A stretch of 63,886 nucleotides of DNA from a virus: positions 1 through 63,886 of IMG/VR virus record IMGVR_UViG_3300050120_000442. One strand, 5' to 3'. Shown here one piece after another: positions 47,959-55,681 of the stretch. The stretch's first letter is position 1. Every line of letters starts with the position of its first letter. The position numbers and the translations under genes are program-made. The notes beneath the pieces are model-generated. The model was given only the letters and a program-made list of their open reading frames with translations, did not search any database and was not told where the DNA came from.

Positions 47959-48241
47959 GGAACAGGTGGAACAGGTCCGAAAGCCGCGCCAAAAAGCTGT
48001 TCCAGCGCAAATGACTGAATTTATTGAGCAATCACAGGTGGAACAGGTGGAACAGCTTTCTATAAGGACTGTCGTAATAAGGGTAAGAGTCAGAAGGGGC
48101 TAAAGCCTCCACACTGGCCGAGCAGGGCGCGAAATAAAAACACCCCGTACAGCAAGACTCCTGGGAATCCGTGTTCCGGCTGTGCAACCTGTTCCACCGG
48201 ATGAAATTCTCAATGATTTCAAGGGTGCCGGCTGGAACAGG
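47959..48241. repeat. GGTGGAACAGGT iteron array
   Basis: Copies of GGAACAG(GT) at 47959-47967 and 47968-47976 (tandem), 47997-48003 (inverted), 48040-48048 and 48049-48055 (tandem), 48188-48195 (inverted, within a full inverted GGTGGAACAGGT) and 48234-48241. The tandem pairs share the spacing of nine bases. Typical initiator-binding iterons behave like this, though a regulatory role cannot be excluded. Confidence 0.65.
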
Positions 48242-48258
48242 AATCGGGTCGAAAACGA

Positions 48259-48290
48259 AAAAGGCCCCTGGATTTCTCCAGAGGCCCATT
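48259..48290 (-). terminator. Intrinsic terminator after the primase-helicase gene
   Basis: On the minus strand: stem GGCCTCTGG / CCAGGGGCC (one mismatch) with loop AGAAAT, followed by TTTTT. It should end the leftward transcript of the primase-helicase gene, 20 bases after its stop codon. Confidence 0.75.
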
Positions 48291-48292
48291 TC

Positions 48293-48307
48293 TCAACTCA
48301 GAGTTGA
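48293..48307. promoter_or_regulatory. Operator palindrome TCAAC-N5-GTTGA (exact)
   Basis: Exact copy with spacer TCAGA, located between the stop codon of the primase-helicase gene and its terminator. This is not a promoter position, which favours a stoperator-like role in elongation or termination. Confidence 0.7.
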
Positions 48308-48310
48308 CAA

Positions 48311-50755
48311 TTACTTCAGGCAGAGGGAGCCGGTTCTCCGGGAAACTCGCTGCTTCCCGTACTTCTCGAACCGCATGAATCCGTCCGAGTACCAGCCCTT
48401 GATCTTCTTCATCGCGCGCCCGAGCTGCTGGGATTGGATCTGACCGTAACCCGCGGCGTCCCTGCCCAAGCACGTCTCCCAGACCTCAAGCAGGCACGTC
48501 TCCTGCCGCAGGACCGGAAGGTCGCCTAGCACGTCGTCCAGGTCAGCCAAGCCAGTCTCATCGACGATGGGCCGGTCCAGCCAGGCTTCGATCTTACCGG
48601 CGAGGCCGTCTTCCGCAGACTCGACCCGGCGGTCCTCCTGGATACGCACGGCCTCACCGCTGGCGTCCTCGCCAGTCAGGTAGAGCGGCAGGTCGCCGTA
48701 TTCGCCGTGCTTCGCCCGCATCACGTCGTAGGCCGCCTTGGCTTCCGCCCAGACCTGGTCAACCTCGACCGCGAAGCCCGCGGTGTCGATCTCATCGACC
48801 TCGCATCGGATAGGCCAGAAGCGCCGGCCGCCGGTGTCGTCTCGCAGATATTCCTGGTCGTTGGTCGAGCCGAGCATGATGCACTGGCGGTCGTATTGCT
48901 GCGCCCGCCGGGCATAGGACAGGCGGACCTTGTCGCTCTGCCTGGAGATGAAGGCCTTGATCTGGCGCACGTCGGCGCGGCCGAAGCCGGACAGCTCCGG
49001 GATTTCCAAGATCCAGGAGCCTTGCATCGACTCGACCATCTGCTTCGGGTCGTGGAAGTCGCCGTCAAGCTCGCTGAACCAATCCTTGGCCAGGATGCGG
49101 ATGAAGGTGGACTTCCGCTTGCCCTGCAGACCTTCGAGGATGGTGGCGAAGTCGAACTTGTGGCCGGGCTTCATCACCCGAGCGACGCCGCCGACTAGCG
49201 TCATCCTGGCTACCGCGCGCGTATAGGGTGTGTCGTCGGCGCCGAGGAAGCGGATGAACAGGCTGTCGAGCCGCGGCACGCCATCCCAGGTCAGGCCGGA
49301 CAGGTACTCGCGGACGGGGTGGAAGGCGTTGTCGCGGGAGATGATGTCGATCGCGGCGTGCAGGTCCCGGTCGCTGATCTTGATGCCGTAGCCGCCCTGG
49401 CGGGTGGGCGCTTCCATCATGGCGCGGACGGCGTTGTCCTTGTCGTCGGTCCACAGGTCGCCGTTGACCTTGTCCTTCAAGACCCAGATAGGGCCTTCGA
49501 GTTGGACGGTGCCCTTGGGCGACTCCTTGCGGGCGATCTTCTTGCCCGGCATCCCGCGCTGGACCGACTCGCCGGTGAACTCGTTGAACGCCACGACGGT
49601 CTTCAGGCGCGGGTCGTTGCACACGATCAGCTTGACGTTGTGCAGGGTCGGCTTGATCGCCCCTTCCTCGTTGCGGTCGATCTTCGAGACCCATCCCAGG
49701 CTTGGCTTCGCCGGCTCGACCACCGCGACGGTGCCCAGGACGTCATCGTCGTCACCGGGCAGCTCGCCGAGCAGATCGTCGTCCGTCTCGATATTCTCGA
49801 ACAGGCCCACGCCGCTCAGCTCGTCGCGCAGGCGAGCGTCGGCCGCGGCCTTCAGGAGCATGGCGAACCGCATCGACTTGCCCGTGATGCGGAACGACTT
49901 CCACACCCGAACCAGGTCTTTCTCATCGAATTTGGCGGACTGCTTGGAGAACGCGCGCCACAGCCGCAGGCCGCCGTCGCCGCCCTCGAACTGGTGGTGG
50001 AGCGCCATGCCCACCGTCGTCCAGCCCTCGCGGTCCTCGCACCACTCGCCGAGCGGCAGGGCGGCCAGGGTCGCGTCGATCTCGTCGAGCGTGAGGTCCA
50101 TCGGCTGCTTGTGCAGATGGGCAGTGAGGTCGTTGTCGTCCTGGCCCTTGGAATCTTCCATGGCCAGGGTGGCGTGCCAGGACTTGACCCGATCGGCCGA
50201 CACGACAGGCCCGAGGCCCATCTCCACCAGGTCGAAGTCGAACTCCCGTGCCCAGAGGTAGGGGTTGCCTGTGACCGGGTGGATCGACGGCGGAAGCACG
50301 ACCTGCTTGCCGGTGCCGAACAGCTCGATCTCCCAGACCCAGTGCTTCTTGCCCTCGGTATCGTGAAAGAACTCGACGCTGTGCGCGACCTTCTTCGAGC
50401 GGAACGGCTCGGTGGTAAGGAAATAGAAGTGCCGGCTGTCGCCGCCGGACCCCGAGATCACGGTCGGCACGTCGGCATACTCTGGCAGGAAGTCGCGCAG
50501 TCGCGCCTTCGCCTGTTCGATCATCTCGGGCTTGCGGACGTCGAGGTCCAAGACCTGGAGGTACAGCTTTCCGATACGCGACGGCTCGCCCAGGCGCACG
50601 CCGACGTTATAGCCGGGGCGGTAGGCGCGCTTCAGGGCATCAAATGAGTATACGGGCTCAGATGCCCAAGCATTGGTGAAGGGCGCTTTGGACCGCTCGC
50701 GCAGCCAGTGGACGGCGAACCCCGCCTCCACAAGATGTTTTACGTCATCAAGCAA
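48311..50755 (-). CDS. Primase-polymerase / VirE-type helicase fusion
   Basis: An 814-residue replication protein. The N-terminal third (FAVHWLRERSKAPFTNAWA, VLDLDVRKPEMIEQAK, VISGSGGDSRHFYFL, WEIELFGTGKQVVLPPSIHP) is a bifunctional primase-polymerase domain with its metal-binding D-x-D and G-G-D/H elements. The C-terminal half is a virulence-associated E (PF05272) helicase: LEGLQGKRKSTFIRIL has the P-loop, followed by GSWILEIPELSGF and STNDQEYLRDDTGGRRFW. Between them a linker holds DDDLLGELPGDDDDVLG, and DLDDVLGDLP occurs near the end; both are internal copies of the recurrent acidic motif. The TTG at 50755 (GGGG upstream) is the best start I find; the 5' end is uncertain. It is alone in the leftward replication position. 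Confidence 0.88.
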   Translation of the reverse strand: MLDDVKHLVEAGFAVHWLRERSKAPFTNAWASEPVYSFDALKRAYRPGYNVGVRLGEPSRIGKLYLQVLDLDVRKPEMIEQAKARLRDFLPEYADVPTVISGSGGDSRHFYFLTTEPFRSKKVAHSVEFFHDTEGKKHWVWEIELFGTGKQVVLPPSIHPVTGNPYLWAREFDFDLVEMGLGPVVSADRVKSWHATLAMEDSKGQDDNDLTAHLHKQPMDLTLDEIDATLAALPLGEWCEDREGWTTVGMALHHQFEGGDGGLRLWRAFSKQSAKFDEKDLVRVWKSFRITGKSMRFAMLLKAAADARLRDELSGVGLFENIETDDDLLGELPGDDDDVLGTVAVVEPAKPSLGWVSKIDRNEEGAIKPTLHNVKLIVCNDPRLKTVVAFNEFTGESVQRGMPGKKIARKESPKGTVQLEGPIWVLKDKVNGDLWTDDKDNAVRAMMEAPTRQGGYGIKISDRDLHAAIDIISRDNAFHPVREYLSGLTWDGVPRLDSLFIRFLGADDTPYTRAVARMTLVGGVARVMKPGHKFDFATILEGLQGKRKSTFIRILAKDWFSELDGDFHDPKQMVESMQGSWILEIPELSGFGRADVRQIKAFISRQSDKVRLSYARRAQQYDRQCIMLGSTNDQEYLRDDTGGRRFWPIRCEVDEIDTAGFAVEVDQVWAEAKAAYDVMRAKHGEYGDLPLYLTGEDASGEAVRIQEDRRVESAEDGLAGKIEAWLDRPIVDETGLADLDDVLGDLPVLRQETCLLEVWETCLGRDAAGYGQIQSQQLGRAMKKIKGWYSDGFMRFEKYGKQRVSRRTGSLCLK

Positions 50756-50795
50756 CTTCGTCCCCGATCGATTGAGTTCGTGGAAGGACGAAATC

Positions 50796-51071
50796 TCAAC
50801 CCATGACGAAGGCGAACAACTCTTGCGGGACGAGCCTGCCGTTGGAGGCTTCGATAGTCTTGCGAGCACCGGCGACGCTCATCTTGCCGCTTCGCAGCCA
50901 CTTATAGACGCCCTCGTCAGACATCTCGATCGACTTGGCGAAGGCCTTGACGTCGAAAATGCCCTGGTTGGTCCGCAGGTCCGGGAAGCTGGCGTCGAGC
51001 AGCTTATAGAGCGGGTGGTTGTAGAACATGGCGGGGTCGGGGGTCTTAGCGGCGGCCGTGGCGTCGTTCAT
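50796..51071 (-). CDS. Small helix-turn-helix protein (Cro-like)
   Basis: A 91-residue protein whose second half (GIFDVKAFAKSIEMSDEGVY, then KWLRSGKMSVAGARKTIEAS) is a helix-turn-helix of the XRE/Cro kind. It lies at the divergence between leftward primase and rightward early genes, the classical place of an early regulator. The adjacent gap (51072-51237) carries degenerate operator copies and a promoter-like sequence. Whether it binds the same palindrome as the repressor at 60.5 kb is unknown. Confidence 0.65.
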   Translation of the reverse strand: MNDATAAAKTPDPAMFYNHPLYKLLDASFPDLRTNQGIFDVKAFAKSIEMSDEGVYKWLRSGKMSVAGARKTIEASNGRLVPQELFAFVMG

Positions 51072-51237
51072 GGAGTGCTCCGGGAAATCTGCGTGATCTA
51101 CCCGTAGCCCTCAATTCCATAATTATCAACAAAAGAGTGGTTATAATCACTATTTGGTTGACTTTGGTTCGGGCTCATAGATTTTAGGAGGCACTGGCGG
51201 GCCACCCCGCAGTCATCAAAATCTGGAGATCGACAAC
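51072..51237. promoter_or_regulatory. Divergent early control region
   Basis: A 166-base AT-rich gap between leftward (50796) and rightward (51238) genes. It holds TCAACAAAAGAGTGG (51126), and TCACT-ATTTG-GTTGA (51147-51161, two mismatches). TTGACT (51159-51164) is followed 15-17 bases later by TAGATT/ATTTTA, a weak sigma-70-like rightward promoter. This is the likely start of the rightward early transcript. Confidence 0.5.
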
Positions 51238-51726
51238 ATGAGCTTGGAAGCCGCCCTGGCCGCCAACACCGAAGCCCTCACCGTTCACACCGCTGCGCTG
51301 AATAGCCACGCGGCGCTGCTGCAGGAAGCCAATGCCGGCCGCGAAGCCGCTGTCGCCTCGCTGACCGGCGCTGTGACCGAGGGCAAGCACAAGGGCCGCA
51401 CGCCCGGCAGCAAGGCCGCCGAAAAGGCCGCCGCTGCTGCCCCCGCCGCCCCGGCTCCTGCCGAGGCCGTCGAAGAAGTGGTGACCGCCGACGTCCTGCG
51501 GGCCAAGGCCGGCGCGTTCCTGAACGTGGCCGAGCCCGAGAAGGCCGAGCGCAAGACCTTCGTGAAGTCGATCAACGCCCACTTCGGCGCCGAGACCATC
51601 GTGACGATCCCGGCTGAGAACTTCGCCCAGGTCGTGGGCTGGTTCGACCGCTTCGCTGCCGGCGAGAAGGTCAACTTCTCCGAGGGCGAGGATGAAGTCG
51701 AAGGCGAAGACGACGGCATCGGCTAG
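51238..51726 (+). CDS. Unknown acidic protein with EDDGIG tail
   Basis: A 162-residue protein: an Ala-rich helical N-terminus, a Pro/Ala linker (APAAPAPAEAVEEVV), then a small folded part (AKAGAFLNVAEPEKAERKTF to FDRFAAGEKV), and an acidic C-terminus ending EDDGIG. The first gene of the rightward early operon. Family unknown; the linker and acidic tail suggest a protein that binds a partner. Confidence 0.6.
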   Translation: MSLEAALAANTEALTVHTAALNSHAALLQEANAGREAAVASLTGAVTEGKHKGRTPGSKAAEKAAAAAPAAPAPAEAVEEVVTADVLRAKAGAFLNVAEPEKAERKTFVKSINAHFGAETIVTIPAENFAQVVGWFDRFAAGEKVNFSEGEDEVEGEDDGIG

Positions 51727-51740
51727 CCGACCCTACGGAA

Positions 51741-51762
51741 CCCTCGGCCTTCGGGCCGGGGG
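51741..51762 (+). terminator. GC-rich hairpin after stop codon, copy 1
   Basis: CCCTCGGCC-TTC-GGGCCGGGG forms a stem-loop without a T-run, 15 bases after the stop at 51726. An almost identical element follows the gene ending at 52030. It may act as a transcript-stabilising or attenuating hairpin. Confidence 0.5.
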
Positions 51763-51850
51763 CAATCCGGCGAGCGGACGGCTGTATTGCGAACGACCTG
51801 CTGCGGGTCGCGCCCACTCCCCAGACTGCCCCCATCAACAGGAGATGACC

Positions 51851-52030
51851 ATGCCGACCCTCAAAGAAATCGACGCCCATCTCGTAACCATCGGCGCAAC
51901 CGTGAAGAAGGGCGCCGAATACGCCGAGCACGCCTCGATCGACGCCATGATCGCCCTCGTCGGCAGCACCTTGAAGGCGTTGCACATCATCGCCTCTCCC
52001 GCCGCCACGGACTCCGCACTGGTTCCGTAA
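51851..52030 (+). CDS. Small helical unknown protein
   Basis: A 59-residue protein starting at ATG 51851 after AGGAGATGACC. Two helices (LKEIDAHLVTIGATVKKGAE and IDAMIALVGSTLKALHIIAS). Family unknown. It lies between two near-identical hairpins. Confidence 0.5.
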   Translation: MPTLKEIDAHLVTIGATVKKGAEYAEHASIDAMIALVGSTLKALHIIASPAATDSALVP

Positions 52031-52041
52031 GGACGACCGGA

Positions 52042-52062
52042 CCCTCGGCCTTCGGGCCGGGG
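52042..52062 (+). terminator. GC-rich hairpin after stop codon, copy 2
   Basis: A second copy of the stem-loop CCCTCGGCC-TTC-GGGCCGGGG, 12 bases after the stop at 52030. The duplication hints that gene and hairpin were amplified together. Confidence 0.5.
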
Positions 52063-52133
52063 TGTTCCGCTGAGGCGTCGGCTGAATCCCCCCGCAGACC
52101 GACGTCTCTGCCGAACACCTGAAGGAGATCGCC

Positions 52134-52370
52134 ATGAGCTGGCATATCGAGTTTCACGCTGCGTCGAAGGCCTCCGCGATCGCGCAGATCGATGAGAGAC
52201 AGGTCAAAAGTTACGGGCATTTTCCCGTCGCCGCGGCCTCCGTGATCAAAGAAACTGTCGCCCTGCTGGCGACCGTCGAAAACTCGATCATCTACGTGAA
52301 GTCGTCGGGCCACAACGACGCCTCGAACGGTAACGTCGAGACCACCGTGCGCCTGTTCCTGCTGGTCTGA
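52134..52370 (+). CDS. Small unknown protein
   Basis: A 78-residue beta/alpha protein (WHIEFHAASKASAIAQID...NVETTVRLFLLV). Resembles small phage proteins of unknown function. GAAGGAGATC precedes the ATG; the stop overlaps the next ATG by one base. Confidence 0.5.
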   Translation: MSWHIEFHAASKASAIAQIDERQVKSYGHFPVAAASVIKETVALLATVENSIIYVKSSGHNDASNGNVETTVRLFLLV

Positions 52371-52858
52371 TGCCGATCCTCCGATCTCTGATCACCGGCC
52401 CCGTGTGGGAGTCGTTCGCCAAGCTCGCCTACGGGCGTGACCCGGACGTCTACATCGGCGGCAAGGAGGACACCTACCTCGAACGCTGGTGGGTGATCCC
52501 GCGCAATCCGTTCTTCAACGTCTACCTGCATCATGTCATGCGGTCGGACGACGATAGGGCTCTCCACTCACATCCTTGGCTTTTCAATCTCTCGTTAATC
52601 CTGGCCGGCAGCTACGTCGAGCACGCCGCCGAGGGCAAGGTCGAACGCAAGGCCGGCGACCTGAAGCTTCGGATCGGCCCGGCCTTCCATCGCCTGGAGA
52701 TCACTGACGGAGCCTGCTGGACGCTGTTCATCACCGGCCCAAAGTGCCGCATGTGGGGCTTTCGTTGTCCGAAAGGCTTCGTGCCCTGGACGCAGTATGT
52801 CCTGAACGATGGCCTGGGCTCATCCACCATTGGCGGCGGTTGCGGGGAGTTCGCATGA
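52370..52858 (+). CDS. Cupin-like phage protein
   Basis: A 162-residue protein with a beta-helix/cupin pattern: NVYLHHVMRSDDDRALHSHPW (in two parts) gives His ligands typical of a cupin metal site, followed by LSLILAGSYVEHA and RIGPAFHRLEITDGACWTLFITG. Found in several phages; substrate unknown. A dioxygenase-like or sugar-binding role is possible. ATGA overlap with the next gene. Confidence 0.6.
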   Translation: MPILRSLITGPVWESFAKLAYGRDPDVYIGGKEDTYLERWWVIPRNPFFNVYLHHVMRSDDDRALHSHPWLFNLSLILAGSYVEHAAEGKVERKAGDLKLRIGPAFHRLEITDGACWTLFITGPKCRMWGFRCPKGFVPWTQYVLNDGLGSSTIGGGCGEFA

Positions 52859-53166
52859 GCGAGGGTTACGAAATCTTCGAGGCGGACGTGCTCGCCTATG
52901 ACCCTTTCGCTGGGGACTTCGGCGATCCTTCGGGCCGACTCCTTAGCGACAAGATGGTGCGCGCCGCAAAGACCCACGACGGCTGCCATATTTGCGCTGG
53001 CCCCGTCGCCAAGGGAGACAGGCACCGAAGCCGTGTCGAGATATTCGACGGCGAAATGCTGTCGTTCCGCTGGTGCTGGTCCTGCTGCACCGCCATGGCG
53101 CGCAATTGGGACGATGCCGGGGATGAGATTTGCGCCCGGCAAGATCTGCATGGAAACCATCAATGA
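52855..53166 (+). CDS. Small zinc-binding-like protein
   Basis: A 103-residue protein with DGCHICAGPVAKGDRHRSRV and FRWCWSCC, giving two C-x2-C pairs spaced like a treble-clef zinc finger. It may be a remnant HNH-like or a plain zinc-binding protein; no catalytic His-Asn pair is seen. ATGA overlap on both sides puts it in the nucleotide/replication operon. Confidence 0.55.
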   Translation: MSEGYEIFEADVLAYDPFAGDFGDPSGRLLSDKMVRAAKTHDGCHICAGPVAKGDRHRSRVEIFDGEMLSFRWCWSCCTAMARNWDDAGDEICARQDLHGNHQ

Positions 53167-53744
53167 GACTGATCGCATTCGCCGGCCTCAAGGGTTCGGG
53201 CAAGGACACTGCCGCACAGGTCTTCGTCGAGTCGGGCTTCGCGCACGTCAAGATGGCGGGGCCGCTGAAGGCCATGCTGCGGACGCTCCTGGAGTACCAG
53301 GGCACCGACGCGCGTACCATCGAAGCGGCGATCGACGGTCACCTGAAGGAGGCCCGGATCGGCTACCTGTGCAACCGCACACCGCGGCACGCGATGCAGA
53401 CATTGGGGACCGAGTGGGGCCGCGAGCACATGGCCAGCGACTTCTGGATCGAGATTGCCAGGAACCGGATCGAGTCGCTCGACCGCAACGTGGTCATCAG
53501 CGATATCAGGTTCCCGAACGAGGTCGAGCTAGTCCGTGAGCTGGGTGGCAAGGTCTATCGGATCGACCGACACCAGGCAGCCAACGATGATGTCCATCCG
53601 TCCGAGGCGCTGATTCTGGACCTGGAAGTCGATGGCGTCGTGCGGAATATATCCGACACCGCCGCCCACTTCGCAGAATACATCGAGTGCCTGTTCGGGC
53701 TGCAGCATTCGCGCCTACCCAGCTCCATCAGGTCCGACCCGTAG
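53163..53744 (+). CDS. Deoxynucleoside monophosphate kinase
   Basis: A 193-residue nucleotide kinase. LIAFAGLKGSGKDTAAQVF carries the P-loop (G-x-x-G-S-G-K-D), NVVISDIRFPNEVELVRELGG is the conserved D-x-R-F-x-N-E motif of phage dNMP kinases, and IDRHQAANDDVHPSEAL matches the R-H-x-S-E segment. It raises dNMPs to dNDPs for phage DNA synthesis. ATG 53163 overlaps the preceding stop. Confidence 0.85.
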   Translation: MRLIAFAGLKGSGKDTAAQVFVESGFAHVKMAGPLKAMLRTLLEYQGTDARTIEAAIDGHLKEARIGYLCNRTPRHAMQTLGTEWGREHMASDFWIEIARNRIESLDRNVVISDIRFPNEVELVRELGGKVYRIDRHQAANDDVHPSEALILDLEVDGVVRNISDTAAHFAEYIECLFGLQHSRLPSSIRSDP

Positions 53745-54976
53745 TGGCTGCCCACGCCCGCGTTGGCCCGTCATCGCTCACCCGCGTCATCCTGTGCCGC
53801 GGCTCCGTGCGCGCGACGGACGGCCTGCCGAACCCCGACAGCGAGGCGTCGGCCGAGGGCACCGTCCTCCACGACATCGCCGCCGACTGTATGGAGAACG
53901 GCCTGGATGCCGAGGACTTCGTCGGTCAGACCTACAAGCAGGGCGGCTTTGAGTTCACGATCGGCTACGAGGACGATGAGGTCGATCCGCGTTGCATGAA
54001 CGACGCCATGGATTGGGCGCGTCAGCAGCCCGGTCTGCGGTTCGTCGAGCAGCGCGTCGAACTAGATCCCTGGATGCCGGACCAGTTCGGCACGCTCGAT
54101 CTCGGCTGGCTCTACGAAGACCTGCTGACCGTGTTCGACTGGAAGTTCGGCCGCGGCGTACTGGTCCGCGTCATGACCAACGACCAGCTCCGGGCCTACG
54201 CGCTGGGCCTGCTGCGCCTCATCCGGGCGCTCGGACACCCAGACCCTACGCGCATCAGGATCATCATCGAGCAGCCGCGCTGCCCCGGCGGCGCCCGGTA
54301 CTTCGAGCCCTGGGAAATCACGCTCGCCGAGCTGCTGGAATGGGGCGAGTTCATCAAGGGCGTGATGTTCGAGATCGACGATCCAGACGCGCCCCGACAT
54401 GCCGGCGAGAAGCCGTGCCGGTTCTGCACTGCCCAGAACAAGCCCGAGGGCTGTCCCGAGCACACGGCCTTTGAACTCGACCTGGTGGGCCTGAAGTTCT
54501 CCAACCTGGACGAAGACGACGAACCCTCGCTGCCGGACTACGACCTGCTGACGCCCGCCCGCCGCAGCTACATCGTCCGCCACAGGTCGATGTTCACGGC
54601 CTGGCTGGAGCGCCTCCATGCCAGCGCGCTTGAGGATGCCTTGATCGGCAACCCGACGCCAGGCCTGAAGGCGGTAGACGGTCAGCGCGGCAATCGGACC
54701 TACACCGACGCCGCGGCGGTCGAGGCCTTCCTCATCCCGATTCTCGGTGACAAAACTTTCAACCAAAAGTTGATTACACCACCAAAGGTTGAGGCTATAA
54801 TGATGCCCGGCAAAAAGAAGCCGGGTCACCCCGCCGCCTGGGCGGAACTGCAGGACTTCATCACCCAGAGCGACGGCAAACCCATCCTCGTCTCTGAGGA
54901 CGATCCTCGGCCCGCCAAACAGGCGGCCGTTGACCGGTTCGAGGACTTAGACGCCCCCGAGCTTTCCACCACCTGA
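53744..54976 (+). CDS. DUF2800 PD-(D/E)XK nuclease-like protein
   Basis: A 410-residue protein. The core reads LDPWMPDQFGTLDLGWLYED, then LTVFDWKFGRGVLV, then LRAYALGLLRL: the D ... DWK pattern of Cas4/RecB-type nucleases, and CRFCTAQNKPEGCPEH adds cysteines as in iron-sulfur-bearing members. DUF2800 proteins are standard partners of DUF2815 ssDNA-binding proteins in phages and are probably recombination nucleases. Start GTG 53744. The 3' third contains an AT-rich patch (54755-54805) with a perfect operator and a TATAAT, presumably an internal promoter for the following genes. Confidence 0.85.
   Translation: MAAHARVGPSSLTRVILCRGSVRATDGLPNPDSEASAEGTVLHDIAADCMENGLDAEDFVGQTYKQGGFEFTIGYEDDEVDPRCMNDAMDWARQQPGLRFVEQRVELDPWMPDQFGTLDLGWLYEDLLTVFDWKFGRGVLVRVMTNDQLRAYALGLLRLIRALGHPDPTRIRIIIEQPRCPGGARYFEPWEITLAELLEWGEFIKGVMFEIDDPDAPRHAGEKPCRFCTAQNKPEGCPEHTAFELDLVGLKFSNLDEDDEPSLPDYDLLTPARRSYIVRHRSMFTAWLERLHASALEDALIGNPTPGLKAVDGQRGNRTYTDAAAVEAFLIPILGDKTFNQKLITPPKVEAIMMPGKKKPGHPAAWAELQDFITQSDGKPILVSEDDPRPAKQAAVDRFEDLDAPELSTT
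54759..54801 (+). promoter_or_regulatory. Operator plus promoter-like sequence inside the DUF2800 gene
   Basis: An exact operator TCAAC-CAAAA-GTTGA (54759-54773), a second half-site ending GTTGA (54788-54792) and TATAAT at 54796-54801 lie within an AT-rich patch of a GC-rich reading frame. TTGATT to TATAAT spacing is 20 bases, longer than ideal. The likely target is the downstream ssDNA-binding protein gene at 55009. Confidence 0.55.
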
Positions 54977-55008
54977 AACCGTGAAAACGAGAAACCGAAG
55001 GAGCCACC

Positions 55009-55623
55009 ATGGCTGAAGAAGAGAAGAAGTCGGCAGTCGCCGGCACCGAAGTCCAACTGACCAACGTCCGTCTGTCGTTCGAGCACGTGTTCGTGCCGAC
55101 CGCCTCGATCGCCGGTGGCAAGCTGAAATACCGCGCCACCTTCCTGATGGACCCCGAGACCTCCGAGGGCAAAAAGAACATCGCCCGCTGCGAAAAGGCG
55201 ATGGCTGCGGCCGAGATGCACACCTTCAAGAAGACGGGCATCAAGTACAAGGACGACCGCTGCTGCCTGACGGATGGCGAGGACAACGTCAGCCAGACCA
55301 CGGGCGAGCCCTACGAGGGCTACGTCGGCATGAAGGCCGTCTCGGCGGCCAACGGCAAGCGAATCCAGGTTGTGGACCGCAACCCGAAGGTTCCGATCAT
55401 GGCCGACGACGACAAGGTCTACAGCGGCTGCATGGTCAACGCCGTGATCCGCTTCTACTGCATCAAGGACCCGGAAAAGGGCGGCAATGGCTGCTTCGCG
55501 TCGCTGGAGTGCGTGCAGTACGTCAGCAAGGGCGTGGCGTTCGGCGCCGAGCCGGTCGATGCGTCCACCAAGTTCGCCAACCTCGGCGACGACGATGACG
55601 GCATCGACGACGACATCGGCTGA
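55009..55623 (+). CDS. DUF2815 ssDNA-binding protein
   Basis: A 204-residue protein of the DUF2815 family, an OB-fold single-strand DNA-binding protein: VQLTNVRLSFEHVFVPTA, KYRATFLMDPETSEGKKNI, GMKAVSAANGKRIQVVDRNP, and SGCMVNAVIRFYCI. The acidic C-terminus (DDDDGIDDDIG) corresponds to the protein-interaction tail of SSBs, though it ends DDIG instead of the bacterial DDIPF. It coats ssDNA at the replication fork and recruits partners. Confidence 0.87.
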   Translation: MAEEEKKSAVAGTEVQLTNVRLSFEHVFVPTASIAGGKLKYRATFLMDPETSEGKKNIARCEKAMAAAEMHTFKKTGIKYKDDRCCLTDGEDNVSQTTGEPYEGYVGMKAVSAANGKRIQVVDRNPKVPIMADDDKVYSGCMVNAVIRFYCIKDPEKGGNGCFASLECVQYVSKGVAFGAEPVDASTKFANLGDDDDGIDDDIG

Positions 55624-55638
55624 TCCACCCTTCGGTTA

Positions 55639-55656
55639 CCCCGGCGTGGGCCGGGG
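55639..55656 (+). terminator. GC-rich hairpin next to operator
   Basis: CCCCGG-CGTGGG-CCGGGG stem-loop 16 bases after the DUF2815 stop; the operator palindrome starts four bases after the stem, in place of a T-run. The same hairpin-operator arrangement is found after the capsid gene. Confidence 0.55.
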
Positions 55657-55659
55657 GAA

Positions 55660-55674
55660 TCAACCTTTAGTTGA
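55660..55674. promoter_or_regulatory. Operator palindrome TCAAC-N5-GTTGA (exact)
   Basis: Exact copy with spacer CTTTA. Its right end GTTGAGGA doubles as the Shine-Dalgarno of the exonuclease gene at 55682, so a bound protein or a fold in the RNA would affect initiation there. Confidence 0.72.
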
Positions 55675-55681
55675 GGATGCT

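Larger units (their letters stand above)
47576..48310. other. Long non-coding region, candidate replication origin
   Basis: About 735 bases with no credible gene. It contains an operator palindrome (47722-47736), seven copies of GGAACAG in direct and inverted orientation (47959-48241), a short AT-rich stretch (48010-48030), an intrinsic terminator for the primase transcript and a perfect operator at 48293. Iterons next to AT-rich DNA and a primase-helicase gene suggest an origin of replication; that is inference. Confidence 0.55.

Noticed and set aside
47679-48014. Possible 111-codon rightward gene in the gap between toxin and primase
   Set aside because: No ribosome site, atypical composition, and it runs across the iterons; the region is better explained as non-coding.
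47959-48055. Alphaproteobacterial LexA boxes (GTTC-N7-GTTC / GAAC-N7-GAAC)
   Set aside because: The GAAC elements in the iterons have a period of nine, giving GAAC-N5-GAAC, which does not match the LexA spacing.
47959-48241. CRISPR array
   Set aside because: The GGAACAG repeats are too short, irregularly spaced and partly inverted; no cas genes are present.
49319-50647. 442-codon plus-strand frame opposite the primase-helicase
   Set aside because: Shadow frame; amino-acid composition is dominated by Ala/Val/Arg/His/Asp and there is no ribosome site.
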